64,000 nt of DNA from an uncultured Bacillota bacterium (GTDB lineage Bacteria > Bacillota_I > Bacilli_A > RF39 > UBA660). Of the stretch, positions 25,820 to 34,687 are shown piece by piece. The notes below the pieces were generated by a model, which had not been told where the DNA came from, made no database searches, and saw nothing but the letters and a program-made list of their open reading frames with translations. Made by a program: the position numbers and the translations under genes. Each line of letters opens with the position of its first letter. The stretch's first letter is position 1. The stretch covers positions 62,001 to 126,000 of the forward strand of contig CAJLEF010000003.1 of the NCBI GenBank assembly GCA_905205665.1. Reading direction: 5' to 3'.

Positions 25820-25854
25820 ATGCATTGCAAAATGCATTGCATAAATGATATAAT
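25820..25854 (+). promoter_or_regulatory. Promoter of the 25920 operon with tandem operator repeats
   Basis: ATGCATTGCA occurs at 25820-25829 and again at 25832-25841, 12 bp apart. A candidate promoter TTGCAA (25825-25830), 18-bp spacer, TATAAT (25849-25854) is overlaid by both repeats. Tandem 10-12 bp spaced sites suit cooperative ribbon-helix-helix dimers. Regulation by the divergent gene at 25563-25769 is inferred. Confidence 0.65.
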
Positions 25855-25919
25855 ATTTTGTGAAGATAGGAGCATATTAAAAGTAGTGCTTTATATGCTT
25901 TTAGAAAGGAATTTTTAAT

Positions 25920-28175
25920 ATGAAAAGCAAGTTATTTTTAATAATATTTATAACTTTAACATTCTTTTTATGTGGCTTATTATGTTTTCAAAAAAATGAG
26001 CAAATACAAACAAAAAAATTAGAAAATGAAAATGTTTTATTTTCTCTTTTTCAAGGAGAAGAAAAAGTAAATACGATCCCATCTAAAGATAGTGGATATT
26101 ATTTTGATAGAGATAAATCAAATTGTACAAATGATGCTCAAATAGAATGGGATAGTGTGAATTGGAGTCCATCTGTTTCTGTAAAAGATGAAAACCAAGA
26201 GAGAGTAAGCTGTAATTTATATTTTACAACGAATTATCGAGAGGGTATTTTAAATGGAACAGATCCTGTTTTAAAAGATGAGATGGTACCGATTACTTTG
26301 GAAAATGATGGGACAGTAAAAAAGGCAGATTTGACAAAGCCATGGTACAGTTACGCCGATAAAAAGTGGGCAAATGCCGTTATTTTACAAAATAGTTATG
26401 ATACTTTAGATGCAGAAGGTAAAGTTAACGGTGCCACTAAACAAGATGGATATGTTTCATTTGATGGAGTAGATGATACTATTAATTTAGGTTTAACAAA
26501 CTATGATTTTGGTACTCAATTAACAATTGGAATTGCAGTTACTTTCTATCAAAACCCTAAAACAGTGCAAGAGTATTTCAATAACTATGAAGCAGCTGGG
26601 TTTGGCTTTTATTTATCAGGTAGCTCTGAAAAGATTAATGTTTTTCAATTGAGAATTGAAAACAATTATTATCAAATCAGCTCAACAACTCTCGAGTTTG
26701 GCAAAAAATATTTAATCGTAGGAACATACAATGGTAAGTCAATGAAAATGTATATAAATGGAGAGTTAGTCTCAGAACAAAATATATCTGGAAATATAGT
26801 TCCTTCAACTCTTCCTTTAACAATAGGTGCTAATCCGGAAAAATTTGATGCGTTTTCTAGTTATAGTAAATTGAATGTCCATCAGGCAGTTGTTTTTAAT
26901 AGGACTTTATCCGAAGACGAAATTAAAAATAACATGACTAATGAAATTAAAGTAACAGATAATAAAGGATTACTAAAATATGTTGATTTTACCAATAAGC
27001 AAAATTATGAAACAAATGAAATAATTCCTGAGGATGTAATTGAATCATACTTTGTTTGGATTCCAAAATATCGTTATAAATTATGGGATTTAGGAAACTA
27101 CAGTAGCCTAACAAGTACAGATACTTCTAAAGTACATACCATAGATATTTTATTTGGAGATTATGATACTAGTGATTCGGTAGGTAAAGAATGTACAACG
27201 CCTATGACAAGTGGTGCAACTGGAAATTGTAAAGTAGGAGATTATATGACTCATCCTGCTTTTATAGGCATTCCTAGTACAGGTTTTTGGGTGGGAAAAT
27301 TTGAAACGGGCTATAAGGGGGCTACCACTACATCTTCTGCTCAATCTAATACTTATGATATTTCTAAAATAGAAGTAAAACCTAATGTTTATAGTTGGCG
27401 AAGTACTCAAATTGTAAATGGTCATTTAAATAGTTATAATTATAAAAGAAATTTAGACAGTCATATGATAAAAAATACTGAATGGGGTGCCATTGCCTAT
27501 TTACAGCATTCTTTTTATGGCTCCCAAACACAAATTCGCTTAAATAATACGGATAGCCATTTAACCGGTTATGCGGCTAACAGTGCTCCAACATGCGGTT
27601 ATACAGGAAAAAAAGAAACGTGTATTGGTTACTGTGAAAATGATAGTTGCAGCAGTGCTTATAATACAGAAATAGGTTATTTAGCAAGTACAACAGGAAA
27701 TATTTCAGGCATATATGATATGAGTGGTGGAGATTGGGAATATGTCATGCTTTTTACCAAAAACAGTGAAAATAAAATTTTAGTTGGTAAAAATAGCACT
27801 TATAATTCTGGTTTTAGTGGTATAAATTACGATGGAACAACATTAGTAAGTAATTACAATCTTCCAGATGATAAATATTATGATTTATATAATGGTACAG
27901 CATCTGGTGGATATTATGACAATAAAATTTTAGGAGATGCTATCGGTGAAACAGGGCCTTTTGGTACAATTAACTATTCTTCTTATCCAAGAACTATAAG
28001 TAGTTGGTATAATAATCAAGCAGTTTTTATTAGTTATGAAACACCCTTTTTGGTCCGTGGTGGTGCGACGACAATTGGAGCAAATTCTGGAATTTTTACG
28101 TTTGATAATCAGTATGGACAACCATGTTCAGCTTATCGTATAATTCTAACTCCAACGAAAGGAAATGTCTCATGA
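25920..28175 (+). CDS. Signal-anchored surface protein: target-family N-module, LamG-like and FGE/lectin-like domains
   Basis: A 751-aa protein. Membrane segment about 5-22. Residues about 38-105 are the N-terminal module shared with the DGR targets (IPSKDSGYYFDRDKSNC...SCNLYF). Residues about 175-340 resemble a LamG/concanavalin-like domain (GYVSFDGVDDTINLG ... VVFNRTLSEDEI). The C-terminal half (WIPKYRYKLWD, SAYNTEIGYLASTTGNISGI, YDMSGGDWEYVM, PFLVRGG ... AYRIIL) has the formylglycine-enzyme/C-type-lectin pattern of many DGR targets. No template in the window matches it, so it is probably an invariable relative. It overlaps the next gene by 4 nt. Confidence 0.75.
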   Translation: MKSKLFLIIFITLTFFLCGLLCFQKNEQIQTKKLENENVLFSLFQGEEKVNTIPSKDSGYYFDRDKSNCTNDAQIEWDSVNWSPSVSVKDENQERVSCNLYFTTNYREGILNGTDPVLKDEMVPITLENDGTVKKADLTKPWYSYADKKWANAVILQNSYDTLDAEGKVNGATKQDGYVSFDGVDDTINLGLTNYDFGTQLTIGIAVTFYQNPKTVQEYFNNYEAAGFGFYLSGSSEKINVFQLRIENNYYQISSTTLEFGKKYLIVGTYNGKSMKMYINGELVSEQNISGNIVPSTLPLTIGANPEKFDAFSSYSKLNVHQAVVFNRTLSEDEIKNNMTNEIKVTDNKGLLKYVDFTNKQNYETNEIIPEDVIESYFVWIPKYRYKLWDLGNYSSLTSTDTSKVHTIDILFGDYDTSDSVGKECTTPMTSGATGNCKVGDYMTHPAFIGIPSTGFWVGKFETGYKGATTTSSAQSNTYDISKIEVKPNVYSWRSTQIVNGHLNSYNYKRNLDSHMIKNTEWGAIAYLQHSFYGSQTQIRLNNTDSHLTGYAANSAPTCGYTGKKETCIGYCENDSCSSAYNTEIGYLASTTGNISGIYDMSGGDWEYVMLFTKNSENKILVGKNSTYNSGFSGINYDGTTLVSNYNLPDDKYYDLYNGTASGGYYDNKILGDAIGETGPFGTINYSSYPRTISSWYNNQAVFISYETPFLVRGGATTIGANSGIFTFDNQYGQPCSAYRIILTPTKGNVS

Positions 28176-29548
28176 AATTAGAAAGGTTTACATTTAAAGA
28201 TAGAAAAAAGATAATTATTATTGGAGTTATTATTACTATAATATTAGTTTTATCTGTAATATATATTTTTAACTCTTTTGCATATTATGAAGAAAATAAA
28301 TCATTCGATATTATTAATGGTACTGTTGCAAATCCAGGTGATTTATATTTTGCATTTTATGTAGACGGTGTAATTAGTAAAAATATGCCCTCAATAGATT
28401 CAGGATATTTACTTAATGAAGAAAAATCAAGTTGTACAAACGAAGCAACTCCTTCGTTAGATATCGAGTCATGGCAAATAAAAGTTTTAAATATGAAATC
28501 AATGCATACTAAGTGTACCTTATATTTTGAACATTATGATTTGGCAACTTCTGTAATTACTAATTTAGTCAAAGATGCTGATAAAACTTCTTTAGACATC
28601 TATACTGTTTCGGATAAAACAAATAAAACTTGTACTTATACCTTTGCTTATGACGGAACAAATGATAATAATTTAAGATATGTTGGTGCAAATCCATGTA
28701 ATTATGTTGACATTGAAGGAGAAAAATGGAGAATCATTGGTTTGATGAATAATATTGAGGATGAAAATGGTACCAAAACAACACGTCTTAAGTTGATACG
28801 AGACGAATCTATAGGTGCTTATTCATGGGATATTTCTGATATCTCAGTTAACGAGGGATATGGTGTTAATGAATGGAGTACGTCTTATGTTAAAAAATTA
28901 TTAAATCCAGATGATTCAAATGGTCTTTATTGGTCGGGGACAAGTGGATCATGTCCTAAACAGAATGGCCCAAATTCAGAATATTTGTCATGTGATTTTA
29001 GTAACGTTAATATTAAGGATACATTGAAAAATATGATTAAAAAAGCTACATTTTATACCGGAAGTAATACACTGGAACATGCTACAAATATTTTAACAAA
29101 AGAATTTTATGAAAACGAAAGAAGTAATAATACAGGCAAAAATTGTGATATTACTAGTATATTCTGTACGGATACTACAACTAGAACAACAACATGGAAA
29201 GGATTAGTTGGTTTATTGAATATTTCTGATTATGGTTATGCCACTGGTGATATCAATCGAATAAATTGTTTACAATTACCATTGAATAATTGGGAATCAA
29301 ACCAATCTTGCGTATTGAATAATTACTTATATAAAAATAAATATACATGGTCTCTTGATCCCATAAACAGTCAGTCGAATGCTGATTTAATTTTTAGAAT
29401 TTCTTCAAATGGTTCTGTTGCTGAGGGATATTATAATAGTATTAGTGGTAATACTTTTGAAATTTATCCAGTGGTGTATTTAAAAAATGATGTTAAGATA
29501 ATATCTGGTGATGGTAGTTTAGATAATAGTTATAAATTAGCAATTTAA
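28172..29548 (+). CDS. Signal-anchored surface protein of the target family, without a variable region
   Basis: A 458-aa protein. Membrane segment about 14-36, then AYYEENKSFDIINGTVANPG DLYF and KSSCTNEA...TKCTLYF, the module shared with the proteins at 18559 and 56713. The C-terminal domain (CNYVDIEGEKWRIIGLM ... IYPVVYLKNDVKIISGDGSL) is a related but divergent lectin-like region with no GC-rich VR. Start ATG 28172 overlaps the upstream stop (ATGA) after AAAGGAAATG, giving translational coupling. The two probably act together at the surface. Confidence 0.72.
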   Translation: MKLERFTFKDRKKIIIIGVIITIILVLSVIYIFNSFAYYEENKSFDIINGTVANPGDLYFAFYVDGVISKNMPSIDSGYLLNEEKSSCTNEATPSLDIESWQIKVLNMKSMHTKCTLYFEHYDLATSVITNLVKDADKTSLDIYTVSDKTNKTCTYTFAYDGTNDNNLRYVGANPCNYVDIEGEKWRIIGLMNNIEDENGTKTTRLKLIRDESIGAYSWDISDISVNEGYGVNEWSTSYVKKLLNPDDSNGLYWSGTSGSCPKQNGPNSEYLSCDFSNVNIKDTLKNMIKKATFYTGSNTLEHATNILTKEFYENERSNNTGKNCDITSIFCTDTTTRTTTWKGLVGLLNISDYGYATGDINRINCLQLPLNNWESNQSCVLNNYLYKNKYTWSLDPINSQSNADLIFRISSNGSVAEGYYNSISGNTFEIYPVVYLKNDVKIISGDGSLDNSYKLAI

Positions 29549-29650
29549 AAATTATTAGTATATCCGTATTATTAATATGATGATATATTGATAATTTTTT
29601 TTATTGTAAAAATATTTTTGACATTGTAAAATTAAAGTATAGAAAAGAGG

Positions 29651-29703
29651 ATGAAAATGAAACAAAAAGTGTTCATAATAAGTCTTCTCCTAGCGGTACT
29701 TTG
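29651..29703 (+). pseudogene. 5' end of a secreted-protein gene interrupted by an IS3-type element
   Basis: ATG 29651 after AAAGAGG opens a signal-peptide-like sequence (MKMKQKVFIISLLLAVLCQ). The frame then runs into the left end of the insertion sequence and stops at 29794 inside it. I could not find a continuation beyond the right end at about 30944. The original product is unknown. Confidence 0.5.
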
Positions 29704-30607
29704 TCAAATTTTTAGACCACTTTTTGGGAGGGTATCAGAACTAGAAATGGATTTTTCAAAATTATCAGGAGATAAATACCCTATAGAGGAATGAACTCGA
29801 ATAGGATTATAAAACCCTTCTATGTAATCGTAAATTGCCTTAAAAGCATCTTCATAAGTATAAAGTTTCATTTGATATAGTTTTTCTTTTTTTAAAGAAG
29901 CATGGAAAGATTCTTGAGCAGCATTTTGATCACAAGAATGATTAAGTTCTATATAACTAAACACAAATTGTGATTGGCAAGATATTCTCTGTATGTCTTT
30001 GAACGCATTTGAGAGCCTTTGTCAGAATGAATAATAAGCCCACGATTAGGATTTCTTTTTTCAATGGCATCATCTAAAACCTTTAAAATTTTATCTGTTT
30101 TTTGGTCAGAAAATAAACCCCATGCAACAACTTTTTTGGAAAAGTAGTCAAAGAAAGAAATCAGATAAAAAGTGCCTTCGTTGATAGTTTGAATATAAGT
30201 AATATCAGTAGTCCAAACTTGATTGATTTTGTTAATTTCTAAATCTTTAATTAAATTAATAATTAAGGATTTTTCTTTGTCTGTTAAATTACTTTTTCTA
30301 TGAGGAAATTTCTTAGAAACAATACTTCTAATGCCCAATCTATGTATGATTTTGGAAACATTAGAAGTGGAACAAGTAATGCCTTTTGTCTTTAAAACAG
30401 CAGCTATTTTGGGTGCACCATAAACTCCATTTGAATCAGCATAAACAGAAACAATTTGCTGACAAAAAGTAGCTAACTTATTTAGATTATTTTTCCCTTT
30501 ACATTTCCAATACAAATAAGAAGATTTATTAATATTTAAAGCATTATAGACTTCATTAAGCTTATAATTATATTTTGAAACTAATAGTTCAGCACTTTCA
30601 AACCTCT
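29704..30607 (-). pseudogene. IS3-family transposase OrfB, broken by a second frameshift
   Basis: The rve-type DDE integrase core is recognisable: first Asp in QVWTTDITYI, second in IIHSDKGSQ (usually DQG), and the Glu in AAQESFHASLKKE. The open frame is split: the first part (to 29949) ends in NHNLCLVI, and the rest (29964 onward) lies in another frame, overlapping by 16 nt. The usual H(N/K)..S.S..G.CYDNA.. block falls at the break. A single indel explains it. The N-terminal part upstream of 30515 is joined through the orfA frameshift. Confidence 0.78.
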
Positions 30608-30883
30608 TTATTCCTTTTTTGCTAATAAAGTAATCGTTTTTTTTAGTATTTCATTATCTTTTTCTAATCTAGAAATTTGTTTTTTTAAATCATCGATAAT
30701 TTGACTTTGAGTTTTATAATCGGAATCAAAACATCTATTATTTTTGTTGTAAGCAGTAATCCATTTTTCAACAGTCTTGAGAGGAATCTCAAATTGTTCA
30801 GCGGTTTTAATAGTAGAATGTTTTTCGTTACAAATTAAATTAACAATCATAGATTTAAAATTATTATCATATTTTTTAGTCAT
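30608..30883 (-). CDS. IS3-family transposase OrfA
   Basis: A 91-aa protein. A helix-turn-helix (HSTIKTAEQFEIPLKTVEKWITAY) is followed by a leucine-zipper-like coiled coil (ISRLEKDNEILKKTITLL). The stop at 30608-30610 comes just after A AAA AAG (minus strand, 30614-30620). A -1 slip there would continue into orfB (KGIKRFESAELL), yielding the OrfAB transposase. Confidence 0.88.
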   Translation of the reverse strand: MTKKYDNNFKSMIVNLICNEKHSTIKTAEQFEIPLKTVEKWITAYNKNNRCFDSDYKTQSQIIDDLKKQISRLEKDNEILKKTITLLAKKE

Positions 30884-30994
30884 AAAATTACTCCTTTCTA
30901 AAATTATTTATATTATATACCTTCTGTCAAAGTGGTATAAAGATATTATAAACTCCCAATCTGATATGATATAATAATGCTAGGGTGTGAAAGT

Positions 30995-33856
30995 ATGAAA
31001 AGAGGATTTACATTAGTAGAATTAATAGCAGTCATTAGCATTATTAGCGGGCTACTTTTAATAGGTATCCCAAGTTACTTTTTAATTAGTAGCAATATAA
31101 AGCAAACAATGTATGAGTCAAAGGTGAAAGAGTTATTAGCAAAAGGTGAAGCATACGCAGAAGAAACAAATGTCTTTGTCTTTTCAGTAAACACTTTACT
31201 AGAAAGTGGCAATGTAAGTGCTGATAATGAAACAGGGCATATTTTAGATCCCAGAGATAAAAGAAAAATGAACTGCGATATTATCGAAGTACACTATGAA
31301 AATAATAGTTATGATGGAAACTATATTGAAAGTAACACATGCTTAAGTGATGAAGAATTAAATAATCAATACGGCATGGTTAATATCATAGTAAAAAATG
31401 ATGATGAAAAGGTGATAGATCATCCAAACGAATGGCATATATCTAAAAAGGATACGTTAAGTTATGAATTTAAAGAAAATTATCAAAATTTCAAAGATAA
31501 AGTAAAAAGTATTTTATGGATAGGTGAAGAAGAAAAAAGTTGTTCTATAGAAAATAAAATAGAATGTAAAAATTATGAAGTAAGCGCAAGTGCTACCAAG
31601 ATGGTAACCATATATTTAAAGCTGATTTTAGAAATAGAAGGTCAAGAAATACTTCAAAATTATTCTAAAGTAATAGCATTAGATAATGAAAAACCGGGAC
31701 TTGTAGAAAATAGCATTATTTACGATAATGAGAGTTATGGAACAGAATCACGAAAAGTAACATTTGAACTTACTGATTATAACGGCAGTGGGGTAGCTTC
31801 TTATGGATTAGTCACCGAAAAAAATTGTAAAAACGCTAACTATAAAGAAACAAGTGATGGGGTACAAACAGAATATTTAACAAACGGAACTTATTATATA
31901 TGTGTCAAAGATAAAGTTTTAAATGAAGCGGGATATTTTGATGCAAAAGATGAAATTTATATTGATAAAGTAGATAATAATTCTTTAAATGTTAATATTA
32001 TTAATCCTACCAATAATAATTGGACGAAAAATGATATCAATTTAACGATTAAAACAAATAAAGAAGACATTGATTTTTGTACGTATAAATTTAATAATGG
32101 CCTTTATCAGAGATATGCTGGGACTATTCAAAATAAAACAATGAATTATGGACCTATTACAGAAAATCAAAATCGAAAATTTTATTTTACTTGTTATGAT
32201 AAGGCTGGCAATAAAAGTAATGAAGCAAGTACTAATATAAAAATAGACAAAGAATTACCAAATATTAATTTCGTAGAAACTAATAAAACAAATGGCGAAA
32301 ATGGCTGGTATAAAGCCATATCACTAAAAGTAGATGTTAAAGATAACTTAAGTGGAGTAAATAGTTTTAAATATTGCGTAACAAATAGTAATTGTACACC
32401 TAACATAAATGTTACAGGAACAACTAAGACTATAGGTCTTTCTAACGGTAAAAATAATAAAATTTGTGTTAGTGTTACAGATAAAGTGGGTAATAATACC
32501 ACAAAATGTTCAGAAAATTATAATGTTGATAATACACCACCAGTTACAAGTATGACAGCGACATGTAATGGTAGTTCAATCATAGTAAAAGCTACAAATT
32601 ATAGTGATAACTTATCAGGTATTCATTTATTTTATTTTAATAATGGCTCTGGATGGGTAGCCAGTAGTAGTAATTCCTATACCTTTACAGTAAACTCTGG
32701 TAATTTCAAAGTCAAAGTAAAAGACTGGGCAGGAAATGTATCCAAAGAAGTTAATGCTTCTCAAACATGTGCTCCCAAATTAACAAGAGTAGGAGATACT
32801 TTAACAGGAACGTTATCTCCTTTAAATTCATCTCAAATCGTTCAATTTACCTATAGTGTTAACTGGGCAAGTCGAGATGAATACCGAAAGGATACTACTA
32901 ATTTGTGTAATAGTTCTGGTCAATCAAGCTGTTATAAATCAACTTTAAAAGGGCGTGTCATTAATATTAATGGCACAAGTATTAACTATGGGCCAGAAAG
33001 AAGGCTAAGGTATGGCGCAAATGCTATGGGTGTTAGTGATCATGATGCTGTAAGAATAGATGATCATAAAGTTGCTTTTACAGGTACAAGTTATGATGGC
33101 TCTGAGAAAAATGGTAATTATGGCTTAGTAATTTATAATGTATATGGTAATGATTTTTCAGAAGCTTTAGGCCATGTTGAGTACCAAAGTGGTAGTAACA
33201 AATATTGGGGTGGTCAATATGGAATGTCTTATTATCGCGGTCAAGATACCTTAAAAGTTTTTTTAGATTGTGGAACCAAAACATATTATAAAAACTGTAT
33301 TTATACCATTAATATTTATAATGGGTCTGTAAGTAAAAATACAACAAGTAAAAGAGATTACTGGCAAGTATATAATGCAGAATATGATGCTGAGGGAATC
33401 GTTGGTTTTACAGGTATTCCTAAATATAAAGAAATTCAATCCTATATTGGACTTAATAATGGAACACCAATTTCTCTATGTAATGCCTCAAATTATGATA
33501 GTGTAAAAATTTCCGCTGGTGTTTATGAAGGAAGTACATGTATTGGCAATGGTAACAAAAAAATAATAGATGGTTCTGTTTGGGCTGGATATGGTTCAGG
33601 AATATCTATTGGTCATATGGGAAACGATAAGCTGGTTTTACACGTTGGTGGTCAGATAAGAGTTAGTTCTCACGTATATAATTATAAATCTTATTTTATG
33701 TTTTATCGTAAAATAAACGGTACATGGACGTATCAATATACAATGGCAGCTCCCGGTAATGGAACTCGTAATTATTCTGGACAATTTATTTCTCTAAATG
33801 AAAACACTTTAATTTATAATAGTATAAAAAATGGATTTTATATAATTCAATATTAA
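30995..33856 (+). CDS. Very large prepilin-like surface protein with Ig-like repeats
   Basis: A 953-aa protein. The N-terminus KRGFTLVELIAVISIISGLL is a type IV prepilin cleavage/methylation motif (G before F, Glu at +5). Residues about 230-600 contain at least three similar Ig-like repeats with DNxxP/VDNTPP starts and GSG(V/I)...F...Y..NG...Y.(C/K)VKD..GN endings. The last 330 residues form an unrecognised beta-rich domain with several Cys pairs. ATG 30995 is chosen over 30977 because the methylation motif requires a short leader. No prepilin peptidase or assembly ATPase lies in the window. Confidence 0.75.
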   Translation: MKRGFTLVELIAVISIISGLLLIGIPSYFLISSNIKQTMYESKVKELLAKGEAYAEETNVFVFSVNTLLESGNVSADNETGHILDPRDKRKMNCDIIEVHYENNSYDGNYIESNTCLSDEELNNQYGMVNIIVKNDDEKVIDHPNEWHISKKDTLSYEFKENYQNFKDKVKSILWIGEEEKSCSIENKIECKNYEVSASATKMVTIYLKLILEIEGQEILQNYSKVIALDNEKPGLVENSIIYDNESYGTESRKVTFELTDYNGSGVASYGLVTEKNCKNANYKETSDGVQTEYLTNGTYYICVKDKVLNEAGYFDAKDEIYIDKVDNNSLNVNIINPTNNNWTKNDINLTIKTNKEDIDFCTYKFNNGLYQRYAGTIQNKTMNYGPITENQNRKFYFTCYDKAGNKSNEASTNIKIDKELPNINFVETNKTNGENGWYKAISLKVDVKDNLSGVNSFKYCVTNSNCTPNINVTGTTKTIGLSNGKNNKICVSVTDKVGNNTTKCSENYNVDNTPPVTSMTATCNGSSIIVKATNYSDNLSGIHLFYFNNGSGWVASSSNSYTFTVNSGNFKVKVKDWAGNVSKEVNASQTCAPKLTRVGDTLTGTLSPLNSSQIVQFTYSVNWASRDEYRKDTTNLCNSSGQSSCYKSTLKGRVININGTSINYGPERRLRYGANAMGVSDHDAVRIDDHKVAFTGTSYDGSEKNGNYGLVIYNVYGNDFSEALGHVEYQSGSNKYWGGQYGMSYYRGQDTLKVFLDCGTKTYYKNCIYTINIYNGSVSKNTTSKRDYWQVYNAEYDAEGIVGFTGIPKYKEIQSYIGLNNGTPISLCNASNYDSVKISAGVYEGSTCIGNGNKKIIDGSVWAGYGSGISIGHMGNDKLVLHVGGQIRVSSHVYNYKSYFMFYRKINGTWTYQYTMAAPGNGTRNYSGQFISLNENTLIYNSIKNGFYIIQY

Positions 33857-33883
33857 TAGTTTCTGAAAATGAAACTATTTTTT
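33855..33883 (+). terminator. Terminator of the prepilin-like gene
   Basis: AATAGTTTC/GAAACTATT stem with a 7-nt loop and T-run; overlaps the last codons. Confidence 0.8.
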
Positions 33884-33893
33884 GTAGAAAGAA

Positions 33894-34570
33894 AACCCCC
33901 AGATAGTCTGGGGGTTCATTTAAGCTTTAGCGATAAATATTTAAAAATAAAACTCCTTTATTATAATAAAGAATGCGTTCTGACAAACGGCAAATAAATA
34001 ACAAAGGAGGGATGTCCAATGAAGGACATGAATAATTTATCACATACAAAATGGAATTGTAAATATCACATAGTATTTGCACCGACATATTGAAGAAAAG
34101 AATTTTATGGAACAAATAGATTAGAAATAGAAGCAATTTTGAGAGAATTGTGTCGATGGAAAGAAGTAAATATAATAACTGCAGAGGTATGTCCAGATCA
34201 TATTCATATGTTTGTGGAGATACCACCCAAATTAAGTGTTTCAACTTTTATGAGATATTTAAAGGGAAAAAGTAGTGTAATGATATATCAAAGATGGGGG
34301 AGTCTAAAATTTAAATATCGAAACAGATCATTTTGGTGCAGAGGGTATTATGTAGATACAGTAGGAAAAAATGAAATGGCCATAAAAAAATATGTTGAGA
34401 ACCAATTAAGTGAAGATAGAATGGCAGAACGATTAACATTGGATAATATGGACCTGTTTACGGGTAGCAAAAAATAGACTGCAAGTGTCAGAAAGTTATA
34501 GTGTTTTTTAGCAAGTCAGGAATATGAGCCTTACGAGGCGCCAATCAAAAACCACCAACTAAGCTGGTGG
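33894..34570 (+). mobile_element. IS200/IS605-type element (tnpA only)
   Basis: The element is bounded by subterminal hairpins typical of the family. The left one is a perfect 10-bp stem AACCCCCAGA/TCTGGGGGTT (33894-33916). The right one is CCACCA/TGGTGG (34552-34570). There is one transposase gene, no tnpB and no terminal inverted repeats. Exact ends were not determined. Transposition is by single-strand, Tyr-HUH chemistry in intact relatives. Confidence 0.75.
34019..34477 (+). pseudogene. tnpA: IS200-type Y1 transposase TnpA with an in-frame stop
   Basis: Reading from ATG 34019 (RBS AAAGGAGG): KWNCKYHIVFAPTY, then TGA at 34093-34095, then RKEFYG. The family usually has Arg at the stop position (CGA to TGA is one transition). 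The HUH motif is present as HIHMFVEIPP and the C-terminal Tyr helix as AIKKYVENQL. Only an N-terminally truncated protein from a later start could be made, so the element is probably inactive. Confidence 0.85.
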
Positions 34571-34578
34571 ATATTTAT

Positions 34579-34654
34579 TGTCGAATTTTGACGAACGATT
34601 TTTATCATAAAAAAAAGGAAATCGCTGATTTTTTTTGTATATATAAGTAGAAGG
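34579..34654 (+). repeat. Direct repeat copy A (leader element before the Rpn-like gene)
   Basis: A 76-nt sequence beginning TGTCGAATTTTGACGAACGA, with a small hairpin AAATC-GCT-GATTT plus T-run, ending TATATAAGTAGAAGG. It recurs with few differences at 35560-35635. It starts right after the IS200 right-end hairpin. Confidence 0.85.
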
Positions 34655-34687
34655 TAAAATTACTTTCTTAGATTGGAGGTGAAAACC

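Larger units (their letters stand above)
29704..30944 (-). mobile_element. IS3-family insertion sequence (IS150-like arrangement)
   Basis: About 1.24 kb with orfA and orfB on the minus strand. Imperfect terminal inverted repeats are visible: TAGACCACTTTTTGGGAGGG at 29713-29732 against the reverse complement of 30920-30939, extending outward a few bases. Exact ends and a target duplication could not be fixed. orfA ends in an A6G slippery heptamer, as usual for the family. An additional frame break inside orfB (29949-29964) suggests that this copy is inactive. Confidence 0.8.

Noticed and set aside
25920..29548. DGR variable regions in the two genes of this operon
   Set aside because: Their C-termini have the right fold pattern but no GC-rich stretch and no match to any of the six templates, even with A as wildcard.
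34093..34095. UGA read as tryptophan (Mycoplasma-like code)
   Set aside because: prfB (RF2) is present with its UGA-dependent frameshift, Trp is written TGG throughout, and relatives of this transposase have Arg at the site.
33927..34244. Minus-strand open frame across the IS200 element
   Set aside because: It is the antisense of the recognisable transposase and has no start signals.
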